A program made the position numbers and the translations under genes. A stretch of DNA of 64,000 nt from contig CACDTB010000001.1 in NCBI GenBank assembly GCA_902555535.1, positions 1 to 64,000 on the forward strand, read 5' to 3'. Below are positions 18,512 to 26,395 of the stretch, in pieces. This stretch comes from an uncultured Pelagibacteraceae bacterium (GTDB lineage: Bacteria; Pseudomonadota; Alphaproteobacteria; Pelagibacterales; Pelagibacteraceae). Position 1 is the stretch's first letter. Each line of letters begins with the position of its first letter. The notes below the pieces were generated by a model. It made no database searches, was not told the origin of the DNA, and was given only the letters and a program-made list of their open reading frames with translations.

Positions 18512-19840
18512 TTAGCTTACAGCTTTTAAATTACCCTTTGATGATTTATTCAATGCTTGGTCTAAATCCTCTATAATATCATCTATATGCTCAATACCAA
18601 TACAAAGTCTTACATAACTTTGGGTAACACCTGATGCAGCTAGTTCTTTCTCATTTAACTGACTATGAGTTGTGCTTGCTGGATGAATAGCTAAACTTCT
18701 AGCATCACCAATATTAGCTACGTGATAGAACATTTTTAAAGACTCGATAAATTTTTTACCAGCTTCAATTCCACCTTTAAGCTCGATACCAATCATTGGT
18801 CCATTTCCACCTTTAAGATATTTTTTTGCTCTATCGGAAATGGGTTTATCGTGCTCTGTAGAATAAATAACTTTTGTAACTTCTTTATGTTTTTTAAGAA
18901 AATCAACAACATACTCGGCGTTAGCACAATGTTGTCTCATCCTTAAAGCAACCGTTTCAAGTCCTTGAATTATTGCAAAAGCATTATCTGGAGCCAGAGC
19001 TGATCCCAAGTCTCTCAATAAACAAACTCTTGCTCGAACAGCGAAGGGGACATTAGCACCAGTTAATTCCGGTACAGCTTTTCCCCAAACAACACCACCA
19101 TAACTTGCATCTGGTTCGTTAAATAATGGTTGTCTCTTAGGATCTGCAGTCCAATCAAAGTTACCACTATCAACTATACTACCTGCAACTGCTGTACCAT
19201 GCCCACCTATATATTTTGTAAGTGAGTGAATTACTACTGCAGCTCCGTGTTCAATTGGTTTGCATATTACTGGGGCAGCTGTGTTATCCATGATTAATGG
19301 TATATTATATTTTCTTCCAATGTCTGAAACTTCCTTTATTGGAAAGACTCTTAAATACGGATTGGGTAAAGTTTCACCATAAAAAGCTCTAGTTTTATCA
19401 TCTATTAACTTTTCAAAATTTTCAGGATTACTTGGATCTGCATATCTTATCTCTATACCAAGTTTACTAAGCGTATGTGTGAATAAAGATACTGTTCCAC
19501 CATAAAGATCGGTTGAGCTCACTATATTATCACCGGCTTGGGCTACATTTAATACAGCAAACGTTGAAGCGGTTTGGCCTGAAGATACAGTTACACATGA
19601 CAGACCTCCCTCAAGAGCGGCAACTCTTTTTTCCAAGACATCATTCGTAGGGTTCATTATACGAGTGTATATGTTACCAAATTCTTTAAGAGCGAAAAGG
19701 TTAGCAGCGTGCTCTGTATTGTTAAATTGGTACGATGTTGTTCTATAAATTGGAACAGCTACTGCGTTTGTCGCTGGATCACTCCTATAGTCACCACCGT
19801 GTATAGCAATAGTTTCAGGGTTATTTCTTTTTTTAGTCAT
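18512..19840 (-). CDS. metY: O-acetylhomoserine sulfhydrylase / aminocarboxypropyltransferase
   Basis: This 442-aa PLP enzyme of the Cys/Met metabolism family incorporates sulfide (or methanethiol) into O-acetylhomoserine. Start TIAIHGGDYRSDPATNAVAVPIYRTTSY, PLP lysine in VIHSLTKYIGGHGTAVAG, and C-terminal THSQLNEKELAASGVTQSYVRLCIGIEH are diagnostic. Upstream on the same strand lie a SAM-II-like element (about 19925-19972) and a SAM-V-like element that includes the ribosome-binding site (about 19844-19908), so S-adenosylmethionine is the likely repressing signal. SAR11 lacks assimilatory sulfate reduction and is thought to use reduced sulfur, which gives the enzyme a central role. Confidence 0.95.
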   Translation of the reverse strand: MTKKRNNPETIAIHGGDYRSDPATNAVAVPIYRTTSYQFNNTEHAANLFALKEFGNIYTRIMNPTNDVLEKRVAALEGGLSCVTVSSGQTASTFAVLNVAQAGDNIVSSTDLYGGTVSLFTHTLSKLGIEIRYADPSNPENFEKLIDDKTRAFYGETLPNPYLRVFPIKEVSDIGRKYNIPLIMDNTAAPVICKPIEHGAAVVIHSLTKYIGGHGTAVAGSIVDSGNFDWTADPKRQPLFNEPDASYGGVVWGKAVPELTGANVPFAVRARVCLLRDLGSALAPDNAFAIIQGLETVALRMRQHCANAEYVVDFLKKHKEVTKVIYSTEHDKPISDRAKKYLKGGNGPMIGIELKGGIEAGKKFIESLKMFYHVANIGDARSLAIHPASTTHSQLNEKELAASGVTQSYVRLCIGIEHIDDIIEDLDQALNKSSKGNLKAVS

Positions 19841-19843
19841 TTT

Positions 19844-19908
19844 ACTCCTTTTTTAGTGCTTCAACATTATGTTAGGCGCACAATACAGTTCAAATTCCTA
19901 CCGATTTA
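19844..19908 (-). promoter_or_regulatory. SAM-V-like riboswitch overlapping the metY ribosome-binding site
   Basis: Read on the minus strand, GGTAGGAATTTGAACTG is followed by TGTGCGCCTAACATAATG and then GCACTAAAAAAGGAG just before the metY ATG. UAGG (19894-19897 region) pairs with CCUA as P1, and GUGC pairs with GCAC of the last block as a pseudoknot, which would bury the AAGGAG ribosome-binding site when SAM is bound. The pattern matches my memory of the SAM-V class first described in Candidatus Pelagibacter ubique. Expected effect: translational repression of metY at high SAM. Confidence 0.85.
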
Positions 19909-19924
19909 ATTAATTTATGAAATT

Positions 19925-19972
19925 TCCATTTTAGCAGTTATAAGCCCGCAATAGGATCAAATCGGCGAGTAA
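19925..19972 (-). promoter_or_regulatory. SAM-II-like riboswitch upstream of metY
   Basis: On the minus strand this reads CTCGCCGATTTGATCCTATT, then GCGGGCTTATAACTGCTAAAATGG. CUCGC pairs with GCGGG as P1 (five pairs, one G-U), and GAUUUGA, UAUAA and GCUAAAA occupy the conserved positions of SAM-II. It lies about 17 bases before the SAM-V-like element, so both sensors are on one transcript. I see no strong intrinsic terminator between the two, so the read-out of the first switch is open. Confidence 0.85.
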
Positions 19973-20051
19973 TTTCTAGCATATAAGCTGCATAATTCAA
20001 GCTAAATATAAAATTGACTTTGTAATTATTAATAGTATTAATCCTCGCACA

Positions 20052-20510
20052 ATGACAAAATTCACTAAAAAAGACCAACTATCTTCATCTTGGTATGAAA
20101 TAGACGCGAAGAATGCTGTAGTTGGAAGATTAGCAACTGTAGTTTCAAATATTATAAGAGGTAAGAATAAAACTACATACACTCCTCATATGGATGATGG
20201 AGATTTTGTTGTTGTTAAAAATATTGAACAAGCAAAATTTACTGGAAAAAAATTTCAAGATAAAAAATATTATAGACACACTGGTCATCCAGGTGGAATT
20301 AAAGTTACAACACCTGAGAAACTTCACGAAAAAAAACCTGGAGAAACTTTAAAAATGGCAGTTAAAAGAATGTTACCTGGTGGAGTATTGGGGAGAAAAC
20401 AATTAACTAAATTAAAAATTTATGCTGGAAATGAGCATCCACATTCTGCTCAAAACCCAACTGTTATAGAATTAAATAAATTAAATAGTAAAAATATAGC
20501 AAGAAATTAA
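20052..20510 (+). CDS. rplM: 50S ribosomal protein L13
   Basis: This 152-aa protein has the L13 signatures SSSWYEIDAKNAVVGRLA, MDDGDFVVVKN, YYRHTGHPGGIK and MAVKRMLPGGVLGRKQLTKLKIYAGNEHPH. It assembles early into the 50S subunit. It is followed one base later by rpsI, the universal partner. The 211-bp gap to metY contains the metY riboswitches on the opposite strand, and the promoter for this operon must lie near 19980-20050. Confidence 0.98.
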   Translation: MTKFTKKDQLSSSWYEIDAKNAVVGRLATVVSNIIRGKNKTTYTPHMDDGDFVVVKNIEQAKFTGKKFQDKKYYRHTGHPGGIKVTTPEKLHEKKPGETLKMAVKRMLPGGVLGRKQLTKLKIYAGNEHPHSAQNPTVIELNKLNSKNIARN

Positions 20511-20511
20511 T

Positions 20512-20949
20512 ATGGAAAGTGTTCAAACAATATCTAAGTCGCCTAAATTAAAATTAGATTTTAAAGACAGCAAATATGCGACAGGGAGAAGGAAAAAATC
20601 TATTGCAAAAGTCTGGATAAAAAAAGGTTCTGGTAAAATTTATGTTAATGGAAAACTATTTAATGAATATTTTAAAAGTGAATTTCATCATCTACAAATA
20701 ACTAGACCTTTTGAAATTATCAAACAATCTACAGATTATGATGTAAGGTGTAGTGTAAGTGGTGGTGGCCCAACTGGTCAAGCTGGAGCTTTAGTTCATG
20801 GTATTTCAAAAGCTTTAGTGTTATTTGATGAAAATCTAAAAGCCACCTTAAAAACAGAGAAACTCACTACCAGAGACTCAAGAGCAGTTGAAAGAAAAAA
20901 ACCTGGTAGAAGAAAAGCTAGAAGAAGCTTCCAATTCTCTAAAAGATAA
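20512..20949 (+). CDS. rpsI: 30S ribosomal protein S9
   Basis: This 145-aa protein ends in the S9 tail RDSRAVERKKPGRRKARRSFQFSKR, which reaches the decoding site. Earlier conserved parts are YATGRRKKSIAKVWIKKGSGKIYVNG and GGGPTGQAGALVHGISKAL. A ~16-residue N-terminal extension precedes the conserved core, as seen in alphaproteobacterial S9. It is cotranscribed with rplM. A T-run follows the stop, but no clear hairpin was seen. Confidence 0.98.
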   Translation: MESVQTISKSPKLKLDFKDSKYATGRRKKSIAKVWIKKGSGKIYVNGKLFNEYFKSEFHHLQITRPFEIIKQSTDYDVRCSVSGGGPTGQAGALVHGISKALVLFDENLKATLKTEKLTTRDSRAVERKKPGRRKARRSFQFSKR

Positions 20950-20982
20950 TTTTTTTTTAATTTTTAACTGTTATAATAAAAA

Positions 20983-22005
20983 ATGCCTAAGCTTAACGCA
21001 TTAGTTGCTGGATCAACTGGATATATTGGTGTTCAATTAATTAAATTATTAGTTAAACACAGATATATCAATATTAGATACCTATGCGGAAATTCCTCTG
21101 TAGGTAAAAACATTAAATCATATGATAGATCTTTATCTAAATATCAATTACCAAAAATTTTAAAATTTAATAAAAAATTATTAAAAGACGTAAATGTTAT
21201 TTTTACAGCACTTCCAAATGGGGAAGCACAAGATATATCTAAACATTTAAGCAAAAATCATATTCTAATCGATCTTGCTGCAGATTTTAGATTAGAAAAA
21301 GCTTCTGATTATTTAAAGTGGTATAAACAAAAACATCGAGCAACTAATTTAGTAAAAAAAAGTATTTATTTACTTCCTGAAATTAATAGAAAAGAGATTA
21401 AAAAATATAATATTATTTCATGTCCAGGATGTTATCCAACATCAATATTGCTTCCTCTATTTCCTTTATTTAAGAAAAATTTAATTAAATTTAATAATAT
21501 TATAATTGATTCAAAATCTGGATATTCGGGTGCTGGTAGAGGTGTTCACAAAAAATTTAAAGATAAAAATCTATATAATTCTTTGAGTGCTTATGGAGTC
21601 GGTTTTCATCGTCACAATTCTGAAATAGATCAAATGTTAAGAAAATTTACTAAGAAAAAATTTCAATTTAGTTTTACTCCTCACTTATCACCAATGTTTA
21701 GAGGCATTCTGAGTACTATATATGTTGATTTAGAAAATAATATTTCACAAACAAAAGTATTAAAAACATTAATTAGTTTTTATAAAAAAGAAAGTTTTGT
21801 GAAAATATTAAAGTCTGGCACATTGTTAAGCACCAATGACGTAATAAATACTAACAATTGTTATATTTCAGTGTGCAAATCTAAATATAGTAATAAAATA
21901 ATCATTCTATCTGCTATTGATAATTTGATTAAGGGTGGGGCAGGTCAGGCTGTACAAAATTTAAATAATAAATTTAATTTTCCTGAAAAGACTGGATTAA
22001 AATGA
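20983..22005 (+). CDS. argC: N-acetyl-gamma-glutamyl-phosphate reductase
   Basis: This 340-aa NADPH-dependent reductase of arginine synthesis has a nucleotide-binding start (ALVAGSTGYIGVQLIKLL), ALPNGEAQDISKHL, the catalytic cysteine in IISCPGCYPTSILLPL, and SGYSGAGRG followed by the His region GVGFHRHNSEI. The order rpsI-argC is common in alphaproteobacteria. It overlaps the following small lipoprotein gene by 4 bp. Confidence 0.96.
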   Translation: MPKLNALVAGSTGYIGVQLIKLLVKHRYINIRYLCGNSSVGKNIKSYDRSLSKYQLPKILKFNKKLLKDVNVIFTALPNGEAQDISKHLSKNHILIDLAADFRLEKASDYLKWYKQKHRATNLVKKSIYLLPEINRKEIKKYNIISCPGCYPTSILLPLFPLFKKNLIKFNNIIIDSKSGYSGAGRGVHKKFKDKNLYNSLSAYGVGFHRHNSEIDQMLRKFTKKKFQFSFTPHLSPMFRGILSTIYVDLENNISQTKVLKTLISFYKKESFVKILKSGTLLSTNDVINTNNCYISVCKSKYSNKIIILSAIDNLIKGGAGQAVQNLNNKFNFPEKTGLK

Positions 22006-22229
22006 AAATATTTATAATAATTTTTTTTTCATTAATATTAGCCAATTGTTCTTTAAACAAAGATTCTCAATATTGGACAGAAAATTCTATTAAAAAAAAA
22101 AATAATCAAAAAAAATTAAATGAAATATTAAAAAAGGCAGACGATATAACGTCAATGACATTAGAGGAATATGAGATTTATATAGATGACTATATAAAAA
22201 AAAGTAAATATCCAGATATAAGTAAATGA
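22002..22229 (+). CDS. Small lipoprotein of unknown function
   Basis: This 75-aa protein starts with a hydrophobic signal and a lipobox (ILANC, Cys 16), so a lipoprotein is likely. The mature part is very polar and lysine/glutamate-rich, ends TLEEYEIYIDDYIKKSKYPDISK, and matches no family I recognise. It overlaps argC by 4 bp and hom by 4 bp (ATGA), so the three are translated together. Its place between two amino-acid biosynthesis genes says nothing clear about function. Confidence 0.7.
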   Translation: MKIFIIIFFSLILANCSLNKDSQYWTENSIKKKNNQKKLNEILKKADDITSMTLEEYEIYIDDYIKKSKYPDISK

Positions 22230-23518
22230 GTAAATTAATTAATATTGCAATAGTAGGACTTGGTCAGGTTGGCAATTATTTGCTAAACGAACTAAATACA
22301 AAAAAGAAAGATATTGAGCTTAAAACAGGTAAGAAAATAAATGTAGTTGCTGTATCTGCAAGAAGTATAAATAAAAAAAGAAAATTTAAAATAAATAAAA
22401 AATTATTTTACAAAAAACCTTTAGAAATTTTTAAAAAAAATAACATTGATATATTGTTTGAAGCTATAGGTTTATCAGATGGAATTTCTAAAAAAGTTGT
22501 AGAAACTGCTTTAAAAAATAAAATCCATGTTATTACACCTAATAAAGCTTTAATATCAAAACACGGTAATGAGTTAGCAAAACTTGCTGAAAAAAATAAG
22601 GTTAATTTGGAATTTGAAGCATCAGTTGCTGGAGGTATACCGATATTAAGATCTATTAAAGAAGGATTAGCAACAAATAAAATATCAAAGGTTTATGGAA
22701 TTCTGAATGGTACCTCAAATTATATTTTATCTGAAATGGAAAATTCAAATGAAAATTTTGCTGATGTTCTAAAAAAAGCACAGATACTTGGTTATGCCGA
22801 GCCTGGTAATCCTAAATTAGACTTAAATGGTTTTGACGCATTTGCAAAAGTCAGAATTTTGTCTGCTTTAGCCTTTAACAGTAAAATTTCAAAACATAAA
22901 TGTTTAATGGAAGGAATAGAAAAAATTGAATTAAAAGATATTAAAATTGCAAACCAATTAGATTTAAGAATAAAGCTGTTGGGAATTTCTGAATTAAAGA
23001 ATAATTATCTTTTTGAAACCGTTCATCCATGTTTGGTTAGTAAAAAATCTTATATTGGTAATGTTAATGGTGTAATGAATGCAGTTATTCTGCAAGGTAA
23101 ACCTGTTGGAGAAAGTGTATTGCAAGGGGAGGGAGCTGGTCCAGGTCCTACTTCTTCATCATTACTTTCTGATTTATTATCAATTTTGCGTGGAAATATA
23201 AAAAAACCTTTCGGTGTTAGTGTTTCTAAGCTTAAATCTTTAAAGCCATATAATGTAAATAATTATGTAAATTCATTATATTTAAGATTTGAAGTAAAAG
23301 ATAAGCCTGGTGTATTATCCGAAATAACTAATCGTTTAGCTAAATACAAAATTTCTGTTAAAAGGTTAATCCAGACACCTGATAAGAAAAACAACAAGGC
23401 AACAATAGTTATTATAACTCATAAAACAACTGAAAATAATATTCATAATTGCTTATCTATTTTCAAAAAAAATAAAAATATTTTAAAAACACCAACATTA
23501 ATTAGATTGCTCGGTTAA
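22226..23518 (+). CDS. hom: Homoserine dehydrogenase
   Basis: This 430-aa enzyme reduces aspartate semialdehyde to homoserine, the precursor of threonine and methionine. The NAD(P) fold begins IAIVGLGQVGNYLL. The catalytic domain has VITPNKALIS, EASVAGGIPILRSI and GILNGTSNYILSEM. A C-terminal ACT domain (about 350-430; FEVKDKPGVLSEITNRLAKYKISVKRLIQ region) suggests allosteric control, commonly by threonine. Homoserine made here feeds the metY reaction encoded 3 kb upstream. It is translationally coupled to the genes on both sides. Confidence 0.97.
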   Translation: MSKLINIAIVGLGQVGNYLLNELNTKKKDIELKTGKKINVVAVSARSINKKRKFKINKKLFYKKPLEIFKKNNIDILFEAIGLSDGISKKVVETALKNKIHVITPNKALISKHGNELAKLAEKNKVNLEFEASVAGGIPILRSIKEGLATNKISKVYGILNGTSNYILSEMENSNENFADVLKKAQILGYAEPGNPKLDLNGFDAFAKVRILSALAFNSKISKHKCLMEGIEKIELKDIKIANQLDLRIKLLGISELKNNYLFETVHPCLVSKKSYIGNVNGVMNAVILQGKPVGESVLQGEGAGPGPTSSSLLSDLLSILRGNIKKPFGVSVSKLKSLKPYNVNNYVNSLYLRFEVKDKPGVLSEITNRLAKYKISVKRLIQTPDKKNNKATIVIITHKTTENNIHNCLSIFKKNKNILKTPTLIRLLG

Positions 23519-24417
23519 TGGAAATTTATTTAAAACTTTTTGAAGTTTTATTTCCAGTATTCCTAATAGTAGGTCTTGGATATCATTTGGGTAAAAAAAA
23601 TCCCGATTTTGATACATCATTTATAACTACATACGCTGGTAATTTTGGAACTCCAGCTCTCGTTATTTTTGCTATTACTGCAGGTGGAGTAACTTTTGAG
23701 TTATTTAGTGAATATTTTGGTTACGCAATTATCTTATTAACATTATTTGGGATTGTAGGTTTAATTTTTCTTGTTCTTATGAAGAAAGATTATATTCGTG
23801 AATTACCAACATTTATCTTACCAAATACTGGAAATATGGGTATTCCGATTTGTTTATTTGCTTATGGTGAATTAGGAATGGGTATAGCAGCTGCAATTTC
23901 ATCTCTTATTGTTTTACTCCACTTTACTTTAAATATTTTTTTAGCGAAAAGAGCCTTTGATTTTAAAACAATATTAAAAAGTCCATCATTTTACGCAATT
24001 TTAATAACAGTACTCTTTTTGTATTTTGAAATTCCATTTCCTCAATTTGTATTAAATACTGTAATGCTTTTAGCTTATGGAATGATTGTAATGATCCTTA
24101 TGTCGCTAGGTGTTGCTCTTACTCAAATGAAAGTATTTTCTTTTAAAGATGCATTAATAACTTCTTTTGGAAGAGTAATATTAGGTCCTATTATAGGATT
24201 TGCTGTTATAAAATTTTTTAATTTATCTGGTATACCAGCTGGTGTTCTGTTAATTCAGTCTTGTATGCCTAGTGCAATTTTGTGTTATTTGATTGCGCAC
24301 ATGTATTCTCCTAAAGAAATTGTAGATAATATATCAAGTACAATTGTAGTATCTACAATCATGTCCTTATTCACTATTCCAATTACATTATTCTTTGCTT
24401 TAAAATACTTCTATTAA
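23518..24417 (+). CDS. AEC (auxin efflux carrier) family transporter
   Basis: This 299-aa polytopic protein has about ten hydrophobic segments. The two-repeat layout, LPNTGNMGIPICLFAYGELGMG in the first half and GVLLIQSCMPSAILCYLIAHMY in the second, fits the AEC/malonate-auxin carrier family. The substrate is probably an organic acid and cannot be set from sequence. Start ATG overlaps the hom stop by one base. Confidence 0.85.
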   Translation: MEIYLKLFEVLFPVFLIVGLGYHLGKKNPDFDTSFITTYAGNFGTPALVIFAITAGGVTFELFSEYFGYAIILLTLFGIVGLIFLVLMKKDYIRELPTFILPNTGNMGIPICLFAYGELGMGIAAAISSLIVLLHFTLNIFLAKRAFDFKTILKSPSFYAILITVLFLYFEIPFPQFVLNTVMLLAYGMIVMILMSLGVALTQMKVFSFKDALITSFGRVILGPIIGFAVIKFFNLSGIPAGVLLIQSCMPSAILCYLIAHMYSPKEIVDNISSTIVVSTIMSLFTIPITLFFALKYFY

Positions 24418-24433
24418 GATATATCTTTTATAT

Positions 24434-25285
24434 GTGAAGGCTATAATATTAAATGCGTCTGCTTGGATGATTGTTCCTATCATGGATGCTTTTGCTAAGT
24501 ATTTAAGTTCATCCATGGATGTTTTGCAGATAACGTGGGCTAGATATTTTTTTAGTGTAATTTTTACATTATCTTTAATATTAATTTTTTATAGACAATC
24601 CTTAGTTTGGACAAAAAAACCAATACTTCAATTTATCAGAGGACTCATTTTTGTTTGTTCAACATATTTATTTTTTTATGCGGTATCTGAAATTTCTCTT
24701 CCTAAAGCTTTAACCTTGGCTTTTGTAGCTCCAATTTGTGTTACAGCCCTATCTCCATTTTTTTTAAATGAGAAAGTAGGGGTAAAAAGATGGACCGCTG
24801 TATCATTAGGATTTATTGGAACTCTAATTGTAATTAGACCAGGCTTTATTGAGATGAATTTAGCTACCATAGCTGCATTGGGAACTGGAATTTGCTATGG
24901 ATTTTATCTTATTATCACCAGGAAGCTTAGCACCTCTGACAATCCTCTTTTAACCCTTTTACTATCTGGTTTGATAGGAACTATCATAATTAGCCTATTT
25001 ATGCCCTCAGTTTGGGTTAATCCTACTTCAAATCAATGGATTTTAATGGCTTTAATCGGCCTTATAGCCTCTGTGGCGCATCTTTTCCTTATATTATCAC
25101 TCAAATATGCAGATGCATCTAAATTAGCTCCTTTGGGCTATATAGAATTAATTAGTAATATACTAATTAGTTACTATTTCTTTCACGAATTGCCTGATAG
25201 TTGGACTTATTTAGGTTTATTTATCATTGTTCTCAGTGGTCTATATATTTCTAGAAGAGAATATTTGCTTTCTCGTTCTAATTAA
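24434..25285 (+). CDS. DMT-superfamily transporter (EamA domains)
   Basis: This 283-aa protein has ten predicted membrane helices in two EamA repeats (WARYFFSVIFTLSLILIFY, ALTLAFVAPICVTALSPFFLNEKV and in the second half LILSLKYADASKLAPLGYIELI). It is probably an exporter or importer of a small metabolite. The start is GTG at 24434, 16 bp after the preceding stop; no ATG lies in frame before the first helix. It is the last gene before a 536-bp non-coding gap. Confidence 0.85.
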   Translation: MKAIILNASAWMIVPIMDAFAKYLSSSMDVLQITWARYFFSVIFTLSLILIFYRQSLVWTKKPILQFIRGLIFVCSTYLFFYAVSEISLPKALTLAFVAPICVTALSPFFLNEKVGVKRWTAVSLGFIGTLIVIRPGFIEMNLATIAALGTGICYGFYLIITRKLSTSDNPLLTLLLSGLIGTIIISLFMPSVWVNPTSNQWILMALIGLIASVAHLFLILSLKYADASKLAPLGYIELISNILISYYFFHELPDSWTYLGLFIIVLSGLYISRREYLLSRSN

Positions 25286-25821
25286 TAGTAAATAAATAGT
25301 TACTAATATATAATGTTATACTTTAATATACTTATATAAAATATTGTAATTATTAATTTATTTAATTTTTAAATATATATATAAATTAATATAATTATTC
25401 AATTTAAATAAGAAAATAAACAATTAATAACTATTATTTTAAATAGATAAAGGCAAAAGTGGCAAGCATAATAGAGAAAATAAACTACAATAATTAAAAG
25501 TGTTTAATACCAATGGTTTTTATTAGTTTATTAAACACAAAATTCAAAATTCTTATTTAATAAATGAATAGGGGAACAAAAATTGTTAAAAAATTTTTTA
25601 AAATTTGATGCTAAAATTAGCCTTGGTATCATTAAAGAGTAGAGCAATGCAGTTATAGAATATATGTTTTAAACGGCCATAGAGGTGCTTTATTTTGCTA
25701 TATCTCGATATATAGTACAACTGAAGGGTGCATAACACTATTTATGCTAAAATACGCTTAAATATTGAAAAAATGTTGATTTTACTAGTATTTTTGACCA
25801 TAAAATAGGCCTAAAAAGCCA
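25286..25821. other. 536-bp AT-rich non-coding region with one strong inverted repeat
   Basis: No credible gene is visible on either strand. The first 155 bp are almost pure A/T. A perfect 10-bp inverted repeat, GTGTTTAATA at 25500-25509 and TATTAAACAC at 25529-25538, encloses a 19-base loop. A shorter one (TATATC-tc-GATATA) lies near 25700. In this otherwise packed genome such a gap probably holds a regulatory RNA or a remnant of past insertion; I see no match to a known RNA family. It marks the left edge of the accessory block. Confidence 0.6.
25500..25538. repeat. Perfect 10-bp inverted repeat (hairpin with 19-nt loop)
   Basis: GTGTTTAATA and its exact reverse complement TATTAAACAC face each other across 19 bases. 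There is no U-run after either arm, so it does not look like a rho-independent terminator. It could be an RNA hairpin or a protein-binding site. Confidence 0.6.
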
Positions 25822-26091
25822 CTAAATATCAACTTTTTCAGATCTCAATAAACGCAACTTTGTCTTAATTCCACCTCTGCCTGAGTATCCACCAAGGCCT
25901 CCATCGGATCGAATTACTCTATGACATGGTATTTTAGGGGCATATGGGTTTTTTCCACATGCATTAGCTACAGCACGGGCTGATTTAGGTTTTTTTATTG
26001 CAATTGCTACCTGTTTATAGGTTTTGACAGTGCCTTTTGGTATAGTTTTAAGATATTTCCAGACTTTTAATTGAAATTTAGTCCCTTTCAT
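25822..26091 (-). CDS. ogt: MGMT/Ogt-like methyltransferase domain protein (short)
   Basis: The start is set at ATG 26091 (89 aa), because that ATG overlaps the stop of the upstream small ORF (TGATG) and the family core begins at once with GTKFQLKVWKYLKTIPKGTVKTY. It holds the DNA-binding helix and recognition arginine (SARAVANACGKNP) and the acceptor cysteine C56 in IPCHRVIRSDGGLGGYSGRG. The N-terminal ribonuclease-H-like domain of full Ogt/Ada-C is missing. Because PCHR is intact it should still be an alkyl acceptor, unlike ATL proteins, where Cys is usually replaced. It would reverse O6-alkylguanine damage. Confidence 0.85.
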   Translation of the reverse strand: MKGTKFQLKVWKYLKTIPKGTVKTYKQVAIAIKKPKSARAVANACGKNPYAPKIPCHRVIRSDGGLGGYSGRGGIKTKLRLLRSEKVDI

Positions 26092-26261
26092 CAATAAAAA
26101 TTTAAAACAATAAAGCAAACTATAAAAAAAACAGCTAAAATGGATAGATAAATTGTTTCTAACGTTTTTCCCGTTTTTTTATATTGAATAAAGCTCAAAA
26201 TTATAAAACCAATTGAAGTTATTAGGAAATATATTGGTTCAATTACTCCGTCTATGCCCAT
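26091..26261 (-). CDS. Small two-helix membrane protein, coupled to the Ogt-like gene
   Basis: I translated this by hand: 56 residues starting MGIDGVIEPIYFLITS, then a first hydrophobic helix, a short basic turn (QYKKTGKTLE), a second helix (YLSILAVFFIVCFIV) and a short tail NFY. The stop TGA shares one base with the ATG of the Ogt-like gene at 26091, which is good support for it being a real translated gene. No family is recognised. A modest AAGGATG lies about 13 bases upstream of the ATG. Why a tiny membrane protein should be coupled to a DNA repair protein is unclear. Confidence 0.65.
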   Translation of the reverse strand: MGIDGVIEPIYFLITSIGFIILSFIQYKKTGKTLETIYLSILAVFFIVCFIVLNFY

Positions 26262-26333
26262 AATTAGATCTTATTTCATCCTTATTACGTTCGCAATATC
26301 ATTAATTGTCCTCGTAAATGATTATTTTTTTAT

Positions 26334-26362
26334 TTGACATTCGAAAATTCTTAATATATTAC
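26334..26362 (+). promoter_or_regulatory. Candidate promoter of the tyrosine recombinase gene
   Basis: TTGACA at 26334-26339 is a perfect -35 hexamer, and TATTAC at 26357-26362, 17 bp downstream, is a 4/6 match to -10. Transcription would start some 25 bp before the recombinase ATG at 26396. An alternative -10 is less well spaced. AT-rich DNA gives many chance -10 boxes, so only the -35 is distinctive. Confidence 0.4.
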
Positions 26363-26395
26363 TAATGATAATTAATTGTTATCAATAGTAATTAT

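Noticed and set aside
19709-19909. Plus-strand open frame opposite the metY start and riboswitches
   Set aside because: It is antisense to conserved metY sequence and the two riboswitch elements; translation looks random.
25500-25538. Perfect inverted repeat as a rho-independent terminator
   Set aside because: The loop is 19 bases, the stem is A/T-rich and no U-run follows in either direction.
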